Below, one piece after another: positions 1 through 6,647 of a stretch of 12,598 nucleotides of DNA (its first letter is position 1; every line of letters starts with the position of its first letter). The notes under the pieces are model-generated. The model had not been told where the DNA came from and did not search any database. It was given only the letters and a program-made list of their open reading frames with translations. The stretch is from Psychrobacter sp. (GTDB lineage Bacteria > Pseudomonadota > Gammaproteobacteria > Pseudomonadales > Moraxellaceae): contig JARIAA010000091.1 in assembly GCA_029264635.1 (NCBI GenBank), forward strand, positions 1 to 12,598, in the 5' to 3' direction. Position numbers and translations under genes: made by a program.

Positions 1-63
1 TACGTACAGGTAATCCGCCTTCATTATTTATAAAACTAACGACATTTATAATATTATCTGCAA

Positions 64-699
64 TTATGTCCGAGAAACCTCACGCTTCTTTTCCAAAAAT
101 AGCATATCAATGACAATTAGCGCTACACCGATACTGATGCCCATATCGGCAATATTGAAGATGGGATAATGCCAGACATCCGCATTATGCACATGGATAA
201 AGTCGATGACGTGACCATGTAGCAAACGATCAATCAGATTGCCAACTGCCCCGCCGAGCACCATTGCTAAGCCTGTAGATAACAGCTTGGATTGGCGTGG
301 GGCCTTTATCAGGTAACCTATTAAGAACAGCGACATAACTAGAGCAAGACCTGCGAAAAACCACTTTTGCCAACCGCCTGCATCGGCCAAAAAGCTAAAA
401 GCTGCGCCATAATTGTACGCTAAGGTCCAGTTAAGAAACGGTTCAATAACGGGCACTGGCTCATGGAAGGTCAGGTTGGTTTCAGCCAGCCACTTCGTCC
501 ACTGGTCAATAATAAGCACGGCAAGCGACAGCAAATACCACATAAAGGCGCGACTGCCATTTGCGATCATTTTTGGCGTCTTGGTCAAGCGACTTCTGGG
601 CGTCGTTGAACTACCCGTGGTCGCATGCGCAGGGGTGGGCGAATGGTCGACCTTAACCTGCGGCGGCTTATTTTCAGGTGAGTCCGTTGAGTTAGGCAT
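64..699 (-). CDS. lspA: Lipoprotein signal peptidase (signal peptidase II)
   Basis: This inner-membrane aspartic protease removes the signal peptide from diacylglyceryl-modified prolipoproteins. The 211-residue product has the family motifs in order: DQWTKW near residue 65, NYGAAFSF near 96, GNLIDR with catalytic Asp157, and FNIAD with catalytic Asp185, together with about four hydrophobic membrane segments. I chose the ATG at 699 because GAGG lies about 9 bases upstream (709-712). A GTG at 720 would add seven residues but has less support. The start overlaps the end of ileS by 8 bases (ATGCCTAA), so translation is probably coupled. Compared with the usual 160-170 residues, there is an N-terminal tail of about 45 polar, Pro/Ser/Thr-rich residues before the first membrane helix. 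An internal ATG at residue 44 would give a normal-length protein. Identification is firm; only the exact start is uncertain. Confidence 0.95.
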   Translation of the reverse strand: MPNSTDSPENKPPQVKVDHSPTPAHATTGSSTTPRSRLTKTPKMIANGSRAFMWYLLSLAVLIIDQWTKWLAETNLTFHEPVPVIEPFLNWTLAYNYGAAFSFLADAGGWQKWFFAGLALVMSLFLIGYLIKAPRQSKLLSTGLAMVLGGAVGNLIDRLLHGHVIDFIHVHNADVWHYPIFNIADMGISIGVALIVIDMLFLEKKREVSRT

Positions 700-2170
700 A
701 GTGGCGCACCTCGCCGTCACCGATGACGTTAGTTACGCAGCGAGCACATAGTTCAGGATGTGCTGCATCTGTACCGATGTCATCACGGATATGCCAGCAG
801 CGCACGCACTTGGTGCCCTTTGCAGCACTGACGTTAACCACTAAATCGCCAGATGTGTCTTCATTTTCATTACTATCGGCTTTTGCGTTGGCTTTATCAG
901 CAGGCGCATCGCTCATAGGCTTTAACGTTGCGCTACTGGTAATCAGGACAAAACGCAGCTCTTCGCCAAGCTTGGCAAGACTGTCATACATCGCACCGTC
1001 AGCATACAAATCAACATCGGCTGACAAGTTAGCATTGATGATTTTTTCACCGCGCGCGGTTTCGATATGTTTATTTACCATATCTTTAGCCAGCATGATA
1101 CGTTGCCAGTCATCGGTGCTGATGGCACTAAGCTCAAACTCTGGGAAAGTGTACCATTCTTCCGTAAATACATAGCCTGCATCATTGCCGTTTTTACCTT
1201 CCAATACTTCCCATGCTTCTTGCGCGGTGAACGACAAAATCGGTGTAATCCAGCGAATCAACGCATGAGCAATATGATAAATTGCTGTTTGTGCCGAGCG
1301 GCGCGGCTGTCCATCAGTCTGAGTGGTATACTGACGGTCTTTGATAATATCGAGATAAAAGCTGCCCAAATCTTGCGAGCAAAACGCGGTCACATGCTGG
1401 GTGACTTGGTGAAAGTCCATCGCATCATACGCGCTGATGATTTGCGCTTGTACCGTTTGCGCGCGCTCAATGATGAACTTATCAAGGCTGACCAGCTCAT
1501 TAATATCAACGCTATTGGTCGCAGGATTAAAGTCATCGGTATTGGCAAGCAAGAAGCGTAAGGTATTACGGATACGGCGATACATGTCGATTGCGCCTTT
1601 AAAGACTGTTTTACCCGCACTCATCTCATAACGATAATCGCTTGACGCAATCCACAAACGCAGCATATCCGCGCCCGTTTTATTAATCTCGTCTTGCGGC
1701 GTGATGATGTTGCCAAGCGATTTACTCATCTTGCGACCGTTTTCATCAACGACAAAACCATGAGTCAATACTTGCTTAAACGGTGGGCGCTCGTACATTG
1801 CCTCTGACGTTAATAGCGACGTCTGGAACCAACCGCGATGCTGATCCGAGCCTTCTAAATACATATCAGCAGGATTGGTTAATTCATCACGCTGCTCAAG
1901 GACGGTAAAATGCGTGGTGCCTGAGTCAAACCAGACGTCTAATGTATCTGTCGATTTATCATAATAAGCGGCCTCGCTGCCTAAGTAATCTTCACAACTG
2001 GCATCAAACCAAGCTTCCACGCCGCCTGCATCGATATTTTTTGCGGCGACTTCCATCAGCTCAAGCGTATTAGGGTGCAGCTCGCCCGTTTCTTTATGCA
2101 TAAAGAACGTAATCGGCACACCCCACGTACGCTGACGCGAGATACACCAATCTGGACGACCCGTCATCAT
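692..2170 (-). CDS. ileS: IleRS C-terminal part downstream of the amber codon
   Basis: This part carries the second half of the catalytic fold (RPDWCISRQRTWG), the KMSKS loop (residues 601-605 of the full frame), the anticodon-binding helical domain, and a C-terminal zinc-binding region with paired CxxC motifs (CVRC and CARC). The first ATG after the amber codon is at 2170, 66 bases downstream, followed at once by a second ATG. Only a weak GAAG sequence lies in front of it, so efficient independent initiation is doubtful. It is probably expressed only by readthrough, by reinitiation, or normally if the stop codon is an error. Confidence 0.45.
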   Translation of the reverse strand: MMTGRPDWCISRQRTWGVPITFFMHKETGELHPNTLELMEVAAKNIDAGGVEAWFDASCEDYLGSEAAYYDKSTDTLDVWFDSGTTHFTVLEQRDELTNPADMYLEGSDQHRGWFQTSLLTSEAMYERPPFKQVLTHGFVVDENGRKMSKSLGNIITPQDEINKTGADMLRLWIASSDYRYEMSAGKTVFKGAIDMYRRIRNTLRFLLANTDDFNPATNSVDINELVSLDKFIIERAQTVQAQIISAYDAMDFHQVTQHVTAFCSQDLGSFYLDIIKDRQYTTQTDGQPRRSAQTAIYHIAHALIRWITPILSFTAQEAWEVLEGKNGNDAGYVFTEEWYTFPEFELSAISTDDWQRIMLAKDMVNKHIETARGEKIINANLSADVDLYADGAMYDSLAKLGEELRFVLITSSATLKPMSDAPADKANAKADSNENEDTSGDLVVNVSAAKGTKCVRCWHIRDDIGTDAAHPELCARCVTNVIGDGEVRHYA

Positions 2171-2236
2171 TGCTTCGATGCGGTTTTGTCCCCACGCTGG
2201 CGTCCATTGTACTTTTGGAATATCAGCAAGCGCACG

Positions 2237-3532
2237 CTAACGTAAGCCTTTGGTTTCCATATTGATAAACCACTGCGGGGTTGCGCGAAAGATAATCGGC
2301 GACTTATGACGCCAGCAGTGCGGATAACTGTGCTCAATTTTGGTATGGCTGACTAAGTGTCCGTTATCATGTAGGGCAGCGATGATTTGCGGATTGGCTT
2401 TATAGATATGCTCACCTGCAAATACCGCAGCGCTATCTAAATAAACACCCGTACCACTGACAGGGTTTTCAACGGGCAAGTTATATTTCAGGCCAACAAT
2501 ATAATCGTCAAGACCGTGACCAGGCGCGGTATGGACAAGGCCAGTACCGCTATCGGTAGTGACGTGGTCGCCTAAGATAAGCGGTACTTGACGATCTTCA
2601 ATCAGTGGATGCTGGGCACGCAGACCTTCAAGCTTGCGTCCTGATACGGTAGCTAAGATGCCTTCATTATTAAGCTTAAGCTCGGTTACTGCCGTTTCCA
2701 CAAGGTCAGTCGCTAATAGCAAGTTGCCTTTTTCAGTCGCGACCACACTATAGTCATGCTCAGGGTGTACCGAGATGGCTTGGTTAGCGGGCAAGGTCCA
2801 AGGCGTCGTCGTCCAAATGACAGCTGCAATGTTGCCGTCGATTTCGCTCAGCGCCGCAACCTGTTTGGTGTCAAGCACATCAAAGCTTACATAGATGGCG
2901 TCTGAGACTTTATCTTGGTATTCCACTTCAGCTTCAGCTAGAGCAGAGCTACAGTCCAAGCACCAGTTGACCGGCTTCATGCCACGCGTTACGTGACCAT
3001 TATCATAAATTTTGGCAAGGGCACGTACGATGTTAGCTTCTTGATGGAAGTTCATCGTGAGATAAGGATTATTCCAATCACCAAACACCCCTAGACGTTT
3101 AAAGTCTGCTTTTTGTAGCTCAATCTGCGTGCTCGCATACTCACGGCATAGACCACGGAATTCAGTCGCCGAGACTTTTTGACAGACTTTGCCGACTTTG
3201 GCTTCAACTTTTTGTTCGATAGGCAGACCATGACAGTCCCAACCTGGCACGTAAGGCGCGTCAAAGCCTGATAAGGTTTTTGACTTCACGATAATATCTT
3301 TCAATACTTTATTGACCGCGTGACCTAAGTGAATCTGACCGTTGGCGTATGGAGGGCCGTCGTGCAAAATGTATTTGGTCGCACCTGTACGCGCCTGACG
3401 AATTTTGCCGTACACGTCGTCCGCTTCCCAAGCCGCCAGCCAATCTGGCTCACGTTTAGCAAGGTTTGCACGCATTGCAAAGGGCGTGTCGGCAAGATTG
3501 AGCGTGTCTTTATAGTCGATAGATTCGGTCAT
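2237..3532 (-). CDS. ileS: IleRS N-terminal part up to the amber codon
   Basis: This 431-residue open frame starts with MTESIDYKDTLNL, as is usual for IleRS. It contains the class I signature HLGH (residues 68-71, in place of HIGH), the first half of the Rossmann catalytic fold, and essentially the whole CP1 editing insertion, with TTTPWTLPANQA near residue 240. It ends at TAG directly after METKGLR, close to the point where CP1 returns to the catalytic fold. No strong ribosome-binding site precedes the ATG; GAGACAAAG lies about 9 bases or more upstream. Alone it lacks KMSKS, the anticodon-binding domain and the zinc site, so it should not charge tRNA. Confidence 0.6.
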   Translation of the reverse strand: MTESIDYKDTLNLADTPFAMRANLAKREPDWLAAWEADDVYGKIRQARTGATKYILHDGPPYANGQIHLGHAVNKVLKDIIVKSKTLSGFDAPYVPGWDCHGLPIEQKVEAKVGKVCQKVSATEFRGLCREYASTQIELQKADFKRLGVFGDWNNPYLTMNFHQEANIVRALAKIYDNGHVTRGMKPVNWCLDCSSALAEAEVEYQDKVSDAIYVSFDVLDTKQVAALSEIDGNIAAVIWTTTPWTLPANQAISVHPEHDYSVVATEKGNLLLATDLVETAVTELKLNNEGILATVSGRKLEGLRAQHPLIEDRQVPLILGDHVTTDSGTGLVHTAPGHGLDDYIVGLKYNLPVENPVSGTGVYLDSAAVFAGEHIYKANPQIIAALHDNGHLVSHTKIEHSYPHCWRHKSPIIFRATPQWFINMETKGLR

Positions 3533-3882
3533 AGTCGTTGTCTTTGTCTCTATTTATACAGTAAGAAGATAAGGGTTAAAATTTGATGCGTTGGGTTAGA
3601 TAGTGACTTATAAAATGGCGGACATGATTGAGAAAATCAAGGCCATCTATTATAGGACAAATCAGTGACTAAAAATAGGGAATAAGATAGTGCGGATAAA
3701 AGCTACAGCAACGAAATCATGTTCACAAAAACGCCTCTTCTATCAGCCTATAATTTATAACTTGTCCAGCACTCACATTTGGTATTTATTTTCTACTTTG
3801 AGTATTAGTAGGCTTTATGACTATTTGTCTAAATACCTCACTTGGTACTATCAAAGTACCTGAAGTAATAAACCGCTCTATA

Positions 3883-3916
3883 ATTGTTAACATATTTTAT
3901 CATAATTGTTAACAAT
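3883..3916. promoter_or_regulatory. Two GntR-type operator palindromes upstream of the ankyrin lipoprotein gene
   Basis: ATTGTTAACAT (3883-3893) and the perfect 12-bp palindrome ATTGTTAACAAT (3905-3916) have centres 22 bp apart, about two helical turns. The second is identical to a palindrome in the gntR-racemase intergenic region (5808-5819). The GT-TA-AC core fits the general operator pattern of FCD-type GntR regulators. The second copy overlaps the candidate -35 element at 3909-3914. That the neighbouring GntR protein binds here is an inference from sequence identity. Confidence 0.6.
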
Positions 3917-3937
3917 ATTAAAAAAAGATGTTATATT
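3909..3937 (+). promoter_or_regulatory. Candidate promoter of the ankyrin lipoprotein gene
   Basis: TTAACA (3909-3914) and TATATT (3932-3937) are separated by 17 bases, close to sigma-70 consensus spacing. The -35 lies inside an operator palindrome, an arrangement expected for repression. The predicted transcript would have a leader of about 95 bases before the ATG at 4039. Confidence 0.5.
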
Positions 3938-4038
3938 TATGATTGTGAGGACTGAATATAGTAGCAATACTCAGCAAGGAGTGCTGTCGTCAGTTGATCA
4001 TAGGTGAATATCATTCAACTTAACTGTGAGATTATGTT

Positions 4039-4854
4039 ATGGAAAACATTTATAAGATAAGCGCGTCAGCACTTGCAGTCGCTATGCTAGCAACGGGTTG
4101 TTCAACAACTAACCCACCAATGTCCCATACTAAGAGCACGATGTCCAAACATATGACAGTAGTGCAAATCCCTAAAGGTGCGCCTGTAGCACAGCCCTAT
4201 TTTCGCTTTAGTGATGCCAAAAACTTTGAAATTGCTAATAAAGATCGGTTGGCGAAGCGTGTATTTTATGAGGTGCCATCAACAGGTCTAGACGCCAAAT
4301 GGTTCGACGCTGTCAAAAAAGGCGATATGGCTACGGTTAAATACATGGTAGACAACGGTCAAAATTTAGAAGCGATAGATACGGGTAGCCTTGACCAAAC
4401 TGCGCTGGGTTGGGCGGCCTTTATCGGTTATGAAGACATGGTAGATTATTTAGTAGATAAAGGCGCAAACCTCTATGCGACTGATAAAGGCGATGCTTAC
4501 AATGCGCTGAAGTCTGCTACCTTAGGAACCAATGTTAGAATCACAAGAAAGATACATGAACTATTAAACGCCAAATCACCTATAGATTTAGACGATCACT
4601 CAGCAGCAGTCGATCGTGATGGGGAGACCTTGATTATGATTGCCGCTAGTAATGATCGTAGAGAAAACGTCAAGTACTTACTAGCGCAAGGAGTTGATCC
4701 AAATATAGTCGCTACTACCAAAGACAAAGCAAGTTATGCCTACGATCAAAGCGCTTATTCGTATGCCTGCATGCGTGGTTTGGTTGAGATGCAAAAACTA
4801 CTAGCAGTCAATGGTGGCATTAATCATCGTACGGGTAAGGCTAGTTGTGAATAA
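4039..4854 (+). CDS. Predicted ankyrin-repeat lipoprotein
   Basis: The 271-residue product begins with a short signal peptide and lipobox ending LATGC, with Cys21 as the predicted lipidation site. A polar linker of about 60 residues follows. Ankyrin-like helix-turn-helix repeats are recognisable at about 86-119 (WFDAVKKGDMATVKYMVDNG), 120-150 (TALGWAAFIGYEDMVDYLVD), 195-225 (GETLIMIAASNDRRENVKYL) and 236-266. Such repeats bind other proteins; no catalytic motif is visible. It should sit in the envelope, probably facing the periplasm. GTGAG at 4026-4030 is a modest ribosome-binding site. The gene is convergent with gntR, and the GntR-type palindromes upstream suggest shared control with the racemase locus. 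The partner and function are unknown. Confidence 0.85.
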   Translation: MENIYKISASALAVAMLATGCSTTNPPMSHTKSTMSKHMTVVQIPKGAPVAQPYFRFSDAKNFEIANKDRLAKRVFYEVPSTGLDAKWFDAVKKGDMATVKYMVDNGQNLEAIDTGSLDQTALGWAAFIGYEDMVDYLVDKGANLYATDKGDAYNALKSATLGTNVRITRKIHELLNAKSPIDLDDHSAAVDRDGETLIMIAASNDRRENVKYLLAQGVDPNIVATTKDKASYAYDQSAYSYACMRGLVEMQKLLAVNGGINHRTGKASCE

Positions 4855-4876
4855 GAACGCTAATATACGCGAATAG

Positions 4877-4940
4877 ATCTCTTGCATACTGATTCATTAA
4901 GCAGCGTTGATAACGCTTACCGATGATTGATGCAAGAGAT
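4877..4940. repeat. Nested inverted repeat between convergent genes
   Basis: Perfect 11-base arms ATCTCTTGCAT (4877-4887) and ATGCAAGAGAT (4930-4940) enclose a second hairpin, AGCGTT-GAT-AACGCT (4903-4917). It lies just after the ankyrin lipoprotein gene and could act as a transcription barrier or transcript-stabilising structure, but no long T-run follows on either strand. Function is uncertain. Confidence 0.55.
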
Positions 4941-4949
4941 TTAATTAAG

Positions 4950-5033
4950 GAACATCTTATAGATGGTTTTGCAATTGCCTACATATCATTAAGAATCGCA
5001 ATTTTAAACCAAGAAGTACCTTTTAAGATGTTC
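4950..5033. repeat. Second nested inverted repeat overlapping the gntR stop codon
   Basis: Arms GAACATCTTA (4950-4959) and TAAGATGTTC (5024-5033) are perfect 10-base complements. Inside them GGTTTTGCAATTGC and GCAATTTTAAACC form a second, imperfect inverted pair. The right arm overlaps the gntR stop codon at 5032-5034. It may be a bidirectional terminator, although it lacks a clear T-run, or a small repeat element. Confidence 0.5.
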
Positions 5034-5748
5034 AGGCTGAGGTGATAGTTAGCTGCTCTGCTAAAGTGAACATTGGTTCTACAGAGCGCTCAAAGTCAAG
5101 GCCAGCTTCTAAATGATTTAAATGCTCATCCATTAATAAAACTAGACGTTCTTCATCCCTCGCCTCAATGGCTTCTACAATGAGCAGATGCTCATCTTCA
5201 GCACAGTTAGAGGAGCCCACCTTATTATACAAGCCAATAATTAAAGTGGTCCGTAGCGTCAGCTCGCTCAAAAATCGTTCTAAAACTTCATTGCCAGCGA
5301 TAGTAGCCAGTTGCATATGAAACGTGCGTGATAAGCGAAGTTCTGCTGGTTTATCGCCTTGCGCGCGCGCCTTGGCCTCACCAGCTATCGTATCACGCAT
5401 ATGTGCAATATCTTGAGGGCTAGCATTTTTGATAACACAGCTTGCTAAAGTTCGCTCAATTGTTCGACGAGCTTCAAATACATCGCCCGCTTCTTTGGGC
5501 GATGGTGTTGAGATAAAAGCCCCTCGATTCGGCTGCAGCTGTACCACATGCATAGTAGCAAGGGTAGAGAGCGCACGTCTAACATTGGCTCTATTACAGT
5601 TAAACAAATCACTTAGCATTTGTTCACCAAGCTTCGTTCCTGCTGGTAGTCGATGCTCCGATACGGCAGCCGTGATGGAGTTAATGATAACCTGTTCTGG
5701 TATCTCATCAGTTTCAAGCGCTAATTTTTTGGTAATCAATTTAGTCAT
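5032..5748 (-). CDS. GntR-family transcriptional regulator with FCD ligand domain
   Basis: This 238-residue cytoplasmic DNA-binding protein has an N-terminal winged helix-turn-helix at about 15-82, including GTKLGEQMLSDLF, the recognition helix NRANVRRALSTL, and the wing NRGAFIS. The C-terminal all-helical FCD domain spans about 87-215. His144 (FHMQL), His187 (DEHLL) and His209 (EHLNH), probably with Asp113, are spaced like the metal/ligand-binding residues of FCD regulators. It is divergent from the racemase gene, with three operator-like palindromes between them, so it most likely represses its own gene and the racemase-permease operon and responds to a small organic acid or ureide. The ATG has no recognisable ribosome-binding site, and a near-consensus promoter ends 7 bases before it, suggesting a leaderless transcript. 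The effector is unknown. Confidence 0.92.
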   Translation of the reverse strand: MTKLITKKLALETDEIPEQVIINSITAAVSEHRLPAGTKLGEQMLSDLFNCNRANVRRALSTLATMHVVQLQPNRGAFISTPSPKEAGDVFEARRTIERTLASCVIKNASPQDIAHMRDTIAGEAKARAQGDKPAELRLSRTFHMQLATIAGNEVLERFLSELTLRTTLIIGLYNKVGSSNCAEDEHLLIVEAIEARDEERLVLLMDEHLNHLEAGLDFERSVEPMFTLAEQLTITSA

Positions 5749-5755
5749 AGTCGCG

Positions 5756-5784
5756 ATTATAGTGCGCTAAATCCTTCTTCACAA
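5756..5784 (-). promoter_or_regulatory. Near-consensus gntR promoter predicting a leaderless mRNA
   Basis: On the minus strand TTGTGA (5779-5784) and a perfect TATAAT (5756-5761) are separated by 17 bases. Only seven bases lie between the -10 and the ATG at 5748, so transcription should start at or next to the start codon. A second, weaker candidate, TTAACA-16-TATTAT, lies further upstream inside the operators. Confidence 0.6.
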
Positions 5785-5801
5785 CAAATAATAATAAAAA
5801 T

Positions 5802-5853
5802 GATTGTATTGTTAACAATAATAGTTAACAATCATTGTTAACAACATACAATC
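5802..5853. promoter_or_regulatory. Triple operator array between gntR and the racemase gene
   Basis: Three palindromes follow one another: ATTGTTAACAAT (5808-5819), ATAGTTAACAAT (5821-5832) and ATTGTTAACAAC (5834-5845). Their GTTAAC centres are exactly 13 bp apart. The array is framed by GATTGTAT (5802-5809) and its reverse complement ATACAATC (5846-5853), so the whole block is a larger dyad. It covers possible promoter elements in both directions; a TTGTTA -35 with a poor TACTAA -10 17 bases later would serve the racemase gene. Binding by the adjacent GntR protein is inferred from position and symmetry. Confidence 0.75.
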
Positions 5854-5887
5854 GCTAGTACTAAATAATAATTAACGGTGAGCTTCT

Positions 5888-6586
5888 ATGAAAATCTTAG
5901 TAATGAACCCAAACTCAACGACTTCTATGACGGACAAAATTGTAGAAAGCGCGCGTCAAAAAGCCAGTGCTGGTACGACCATTATTGGTGCATCTGGAAC
6001 GGATGCGCCTGCCTCTATTCAAGGGCATCACGACGAAGCATTATCCGTACCTGGTTTAATCAGACGTTTACAGCAAGCTGAAGCAGAAGGCATCGATGGG
6101 GTAGTGGTGGCTTGTTTTGATGATCCAGGTATCGGCGCTTGCCGCGAAGTGTTCTCAGGACCAGTCATTGGGATTTGTGAAGCGGCGGTCAAAGCTGCAA
6201 GTATGATCTCGACATCGTTCAGTGTCGTCACGACCTTACCTCGATCTGTCCCTGTGATTGAAGATCTGATTCATGGTTATGGCTTGTCCCATCGCTGTCG
6301 CCGCGTACGCTCGGCTGCCATACCAGTACTTGCCCTTGAAGAGCCTGGCTCTGGCGCACGTGAAAAAGTCCGTGATGAAATCATGCGAGCCGTAGCGGAG
6401 GACAATTGTGAAGCTGTGGTTTTAGGCTGCGCTGGCATGGCTGATCTGACAGAGTGGTTGACCAACGAGACGGGTGTACCTGTCATTGATGGCGTTACGG
6501 TTGCTACGCGCATGGTTGAGGCTTTAGTTGGCTGCGGTTTAAAAACAAGTAAAGTTGGCGCCTACGCGGCACCGATTCAGAGTTAA
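5888..6586 (+). CDS. Asp/Glu/hydantoin racemase-family enzyme
   Basis: This 232-residue cytoplasmic protein belongs to the cofactor-independent two-cysteine racemase superfamily, closest in pattern to hydantoin and allantoin racemases. It opens with MKILVMNPNST, the usual phosphate/substrate-loop start. Both catalytic cysteines are present: Cys76 in VVACFDDPG and Cys181 in VLGCAGMADL, the same numbers as in characterised hydantoin racemases. These enzymes interconvert enantiomers of 5-substituted hydantoins or allantoin by two-base proton transfer. GGTGAG (5877-5882) is the ribosome-binding site. It is the first gene of an operon with an NCS1 permease 61 bases downstream and an exported homologue after that. 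No hydantoinase or carbamoylase is nearby, so the exact substrate cannot be given; amino-acid racemase or isomerase activity is possible. Confidence 0.9.
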   Translation: MKILVMNPNSTTSMTDKIVESARQKASAGTTIIGASGTDAPASIQGHHDEALSVPGLIRRLQQAEAEGIDGVVVACFDDPGIGACREVFSGPVIGICEAAVKAASMISTSFSVVTTLPRSVPVIEDLIHGYGLSHRCRRVRSAAIPVLALEEPGSGAREKVRDEIMRAVAEDNCEAVVLGCAGMADLTEWLTNETGVPVIDGVTVATRMVEALVGCGLKTSKVGAYAAPIQS

Positions 6587-6647
6587 ATAAACCAATATGA
6601 GATGACTTACGATTAACCAATAAACTTTCTCAAGGAAGGAGAACGTA

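Larger units (their letters stand above)
692..3532 (-). pseudogene. ileS: Isoleucyl-tRNA synthetase gene interrupted by an in-frame amber codon
   Basis: The full frame of 946 codons encodes isoleucyl-tRNA synthetase, the cytoplasmic enzyme that charges tRNA-Ile; E. coli IleRS is about 938 residues. The two open parts lie in the same frame, separated only by TAG at 2237-2239 (codon 432). Reading through that codon gives GLR-stop-RALADI followed by PKVQWTPAWGQNRIEAMMTG, which matches the continuous family sequence around E. coli KGLRAQSLKEI. Nothing is missing and there is no frameshift, so this is a single-base nonsense change or a base-calling error. ileS is essential, so a true null would need a second IleRS elsewhere, amber suppression, or reassembly of the two fragments. 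lspA follows with an 8-base overlap. The identity is certain; the pseudogene status is an inference from the stop codon. Confidence 0.8.
3533..4038. other. 506-base intergenic region between ileS and the ankyrin lipoprotein gene
   Basis: No convincing coding frame lies here. The left part must hold the ileS promoter on the minus strand. TATAAA-like and TATAAT-like hexamers occur (the latter at 3649-3654), but neither has a good -35 at the right distance. A 6-bp inverted repeat GGTACT/AGTACC with a 5-base loop lies at 3844-3860. The right part holds two GTTAAC palindromes and a promoter facing the lipoprotein gene, listed separately. Confidence 0.6.

Noticed and set aside
1..63. A gene or terminator downstream of lspA
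   Set aside because: Only 63 AT-rich bases are visible, with no convincing stem-loop or coding frame.
833..838. GTTAAC inside ileS as another GntR operator
   Set aside because: It lacks the ATT/AAT flanks, lies within coding sequence far from any promoter, and is just a Val-Asn codon context.
723..1561. Open frames on the plus strand at 723-1175 and 1067-1561
   Set aside because: They lie antisense to the well-supported ileS frame, have no family motifs and no credible ribosome-binding sites.
2237..2239. TAG read as a sense codon by a recoded genetic code
   Set aside because: No other gene in the window has an internal TAG, and TAG is the terminal stop of the ald remnant; a single site is better explained by mutation or error.
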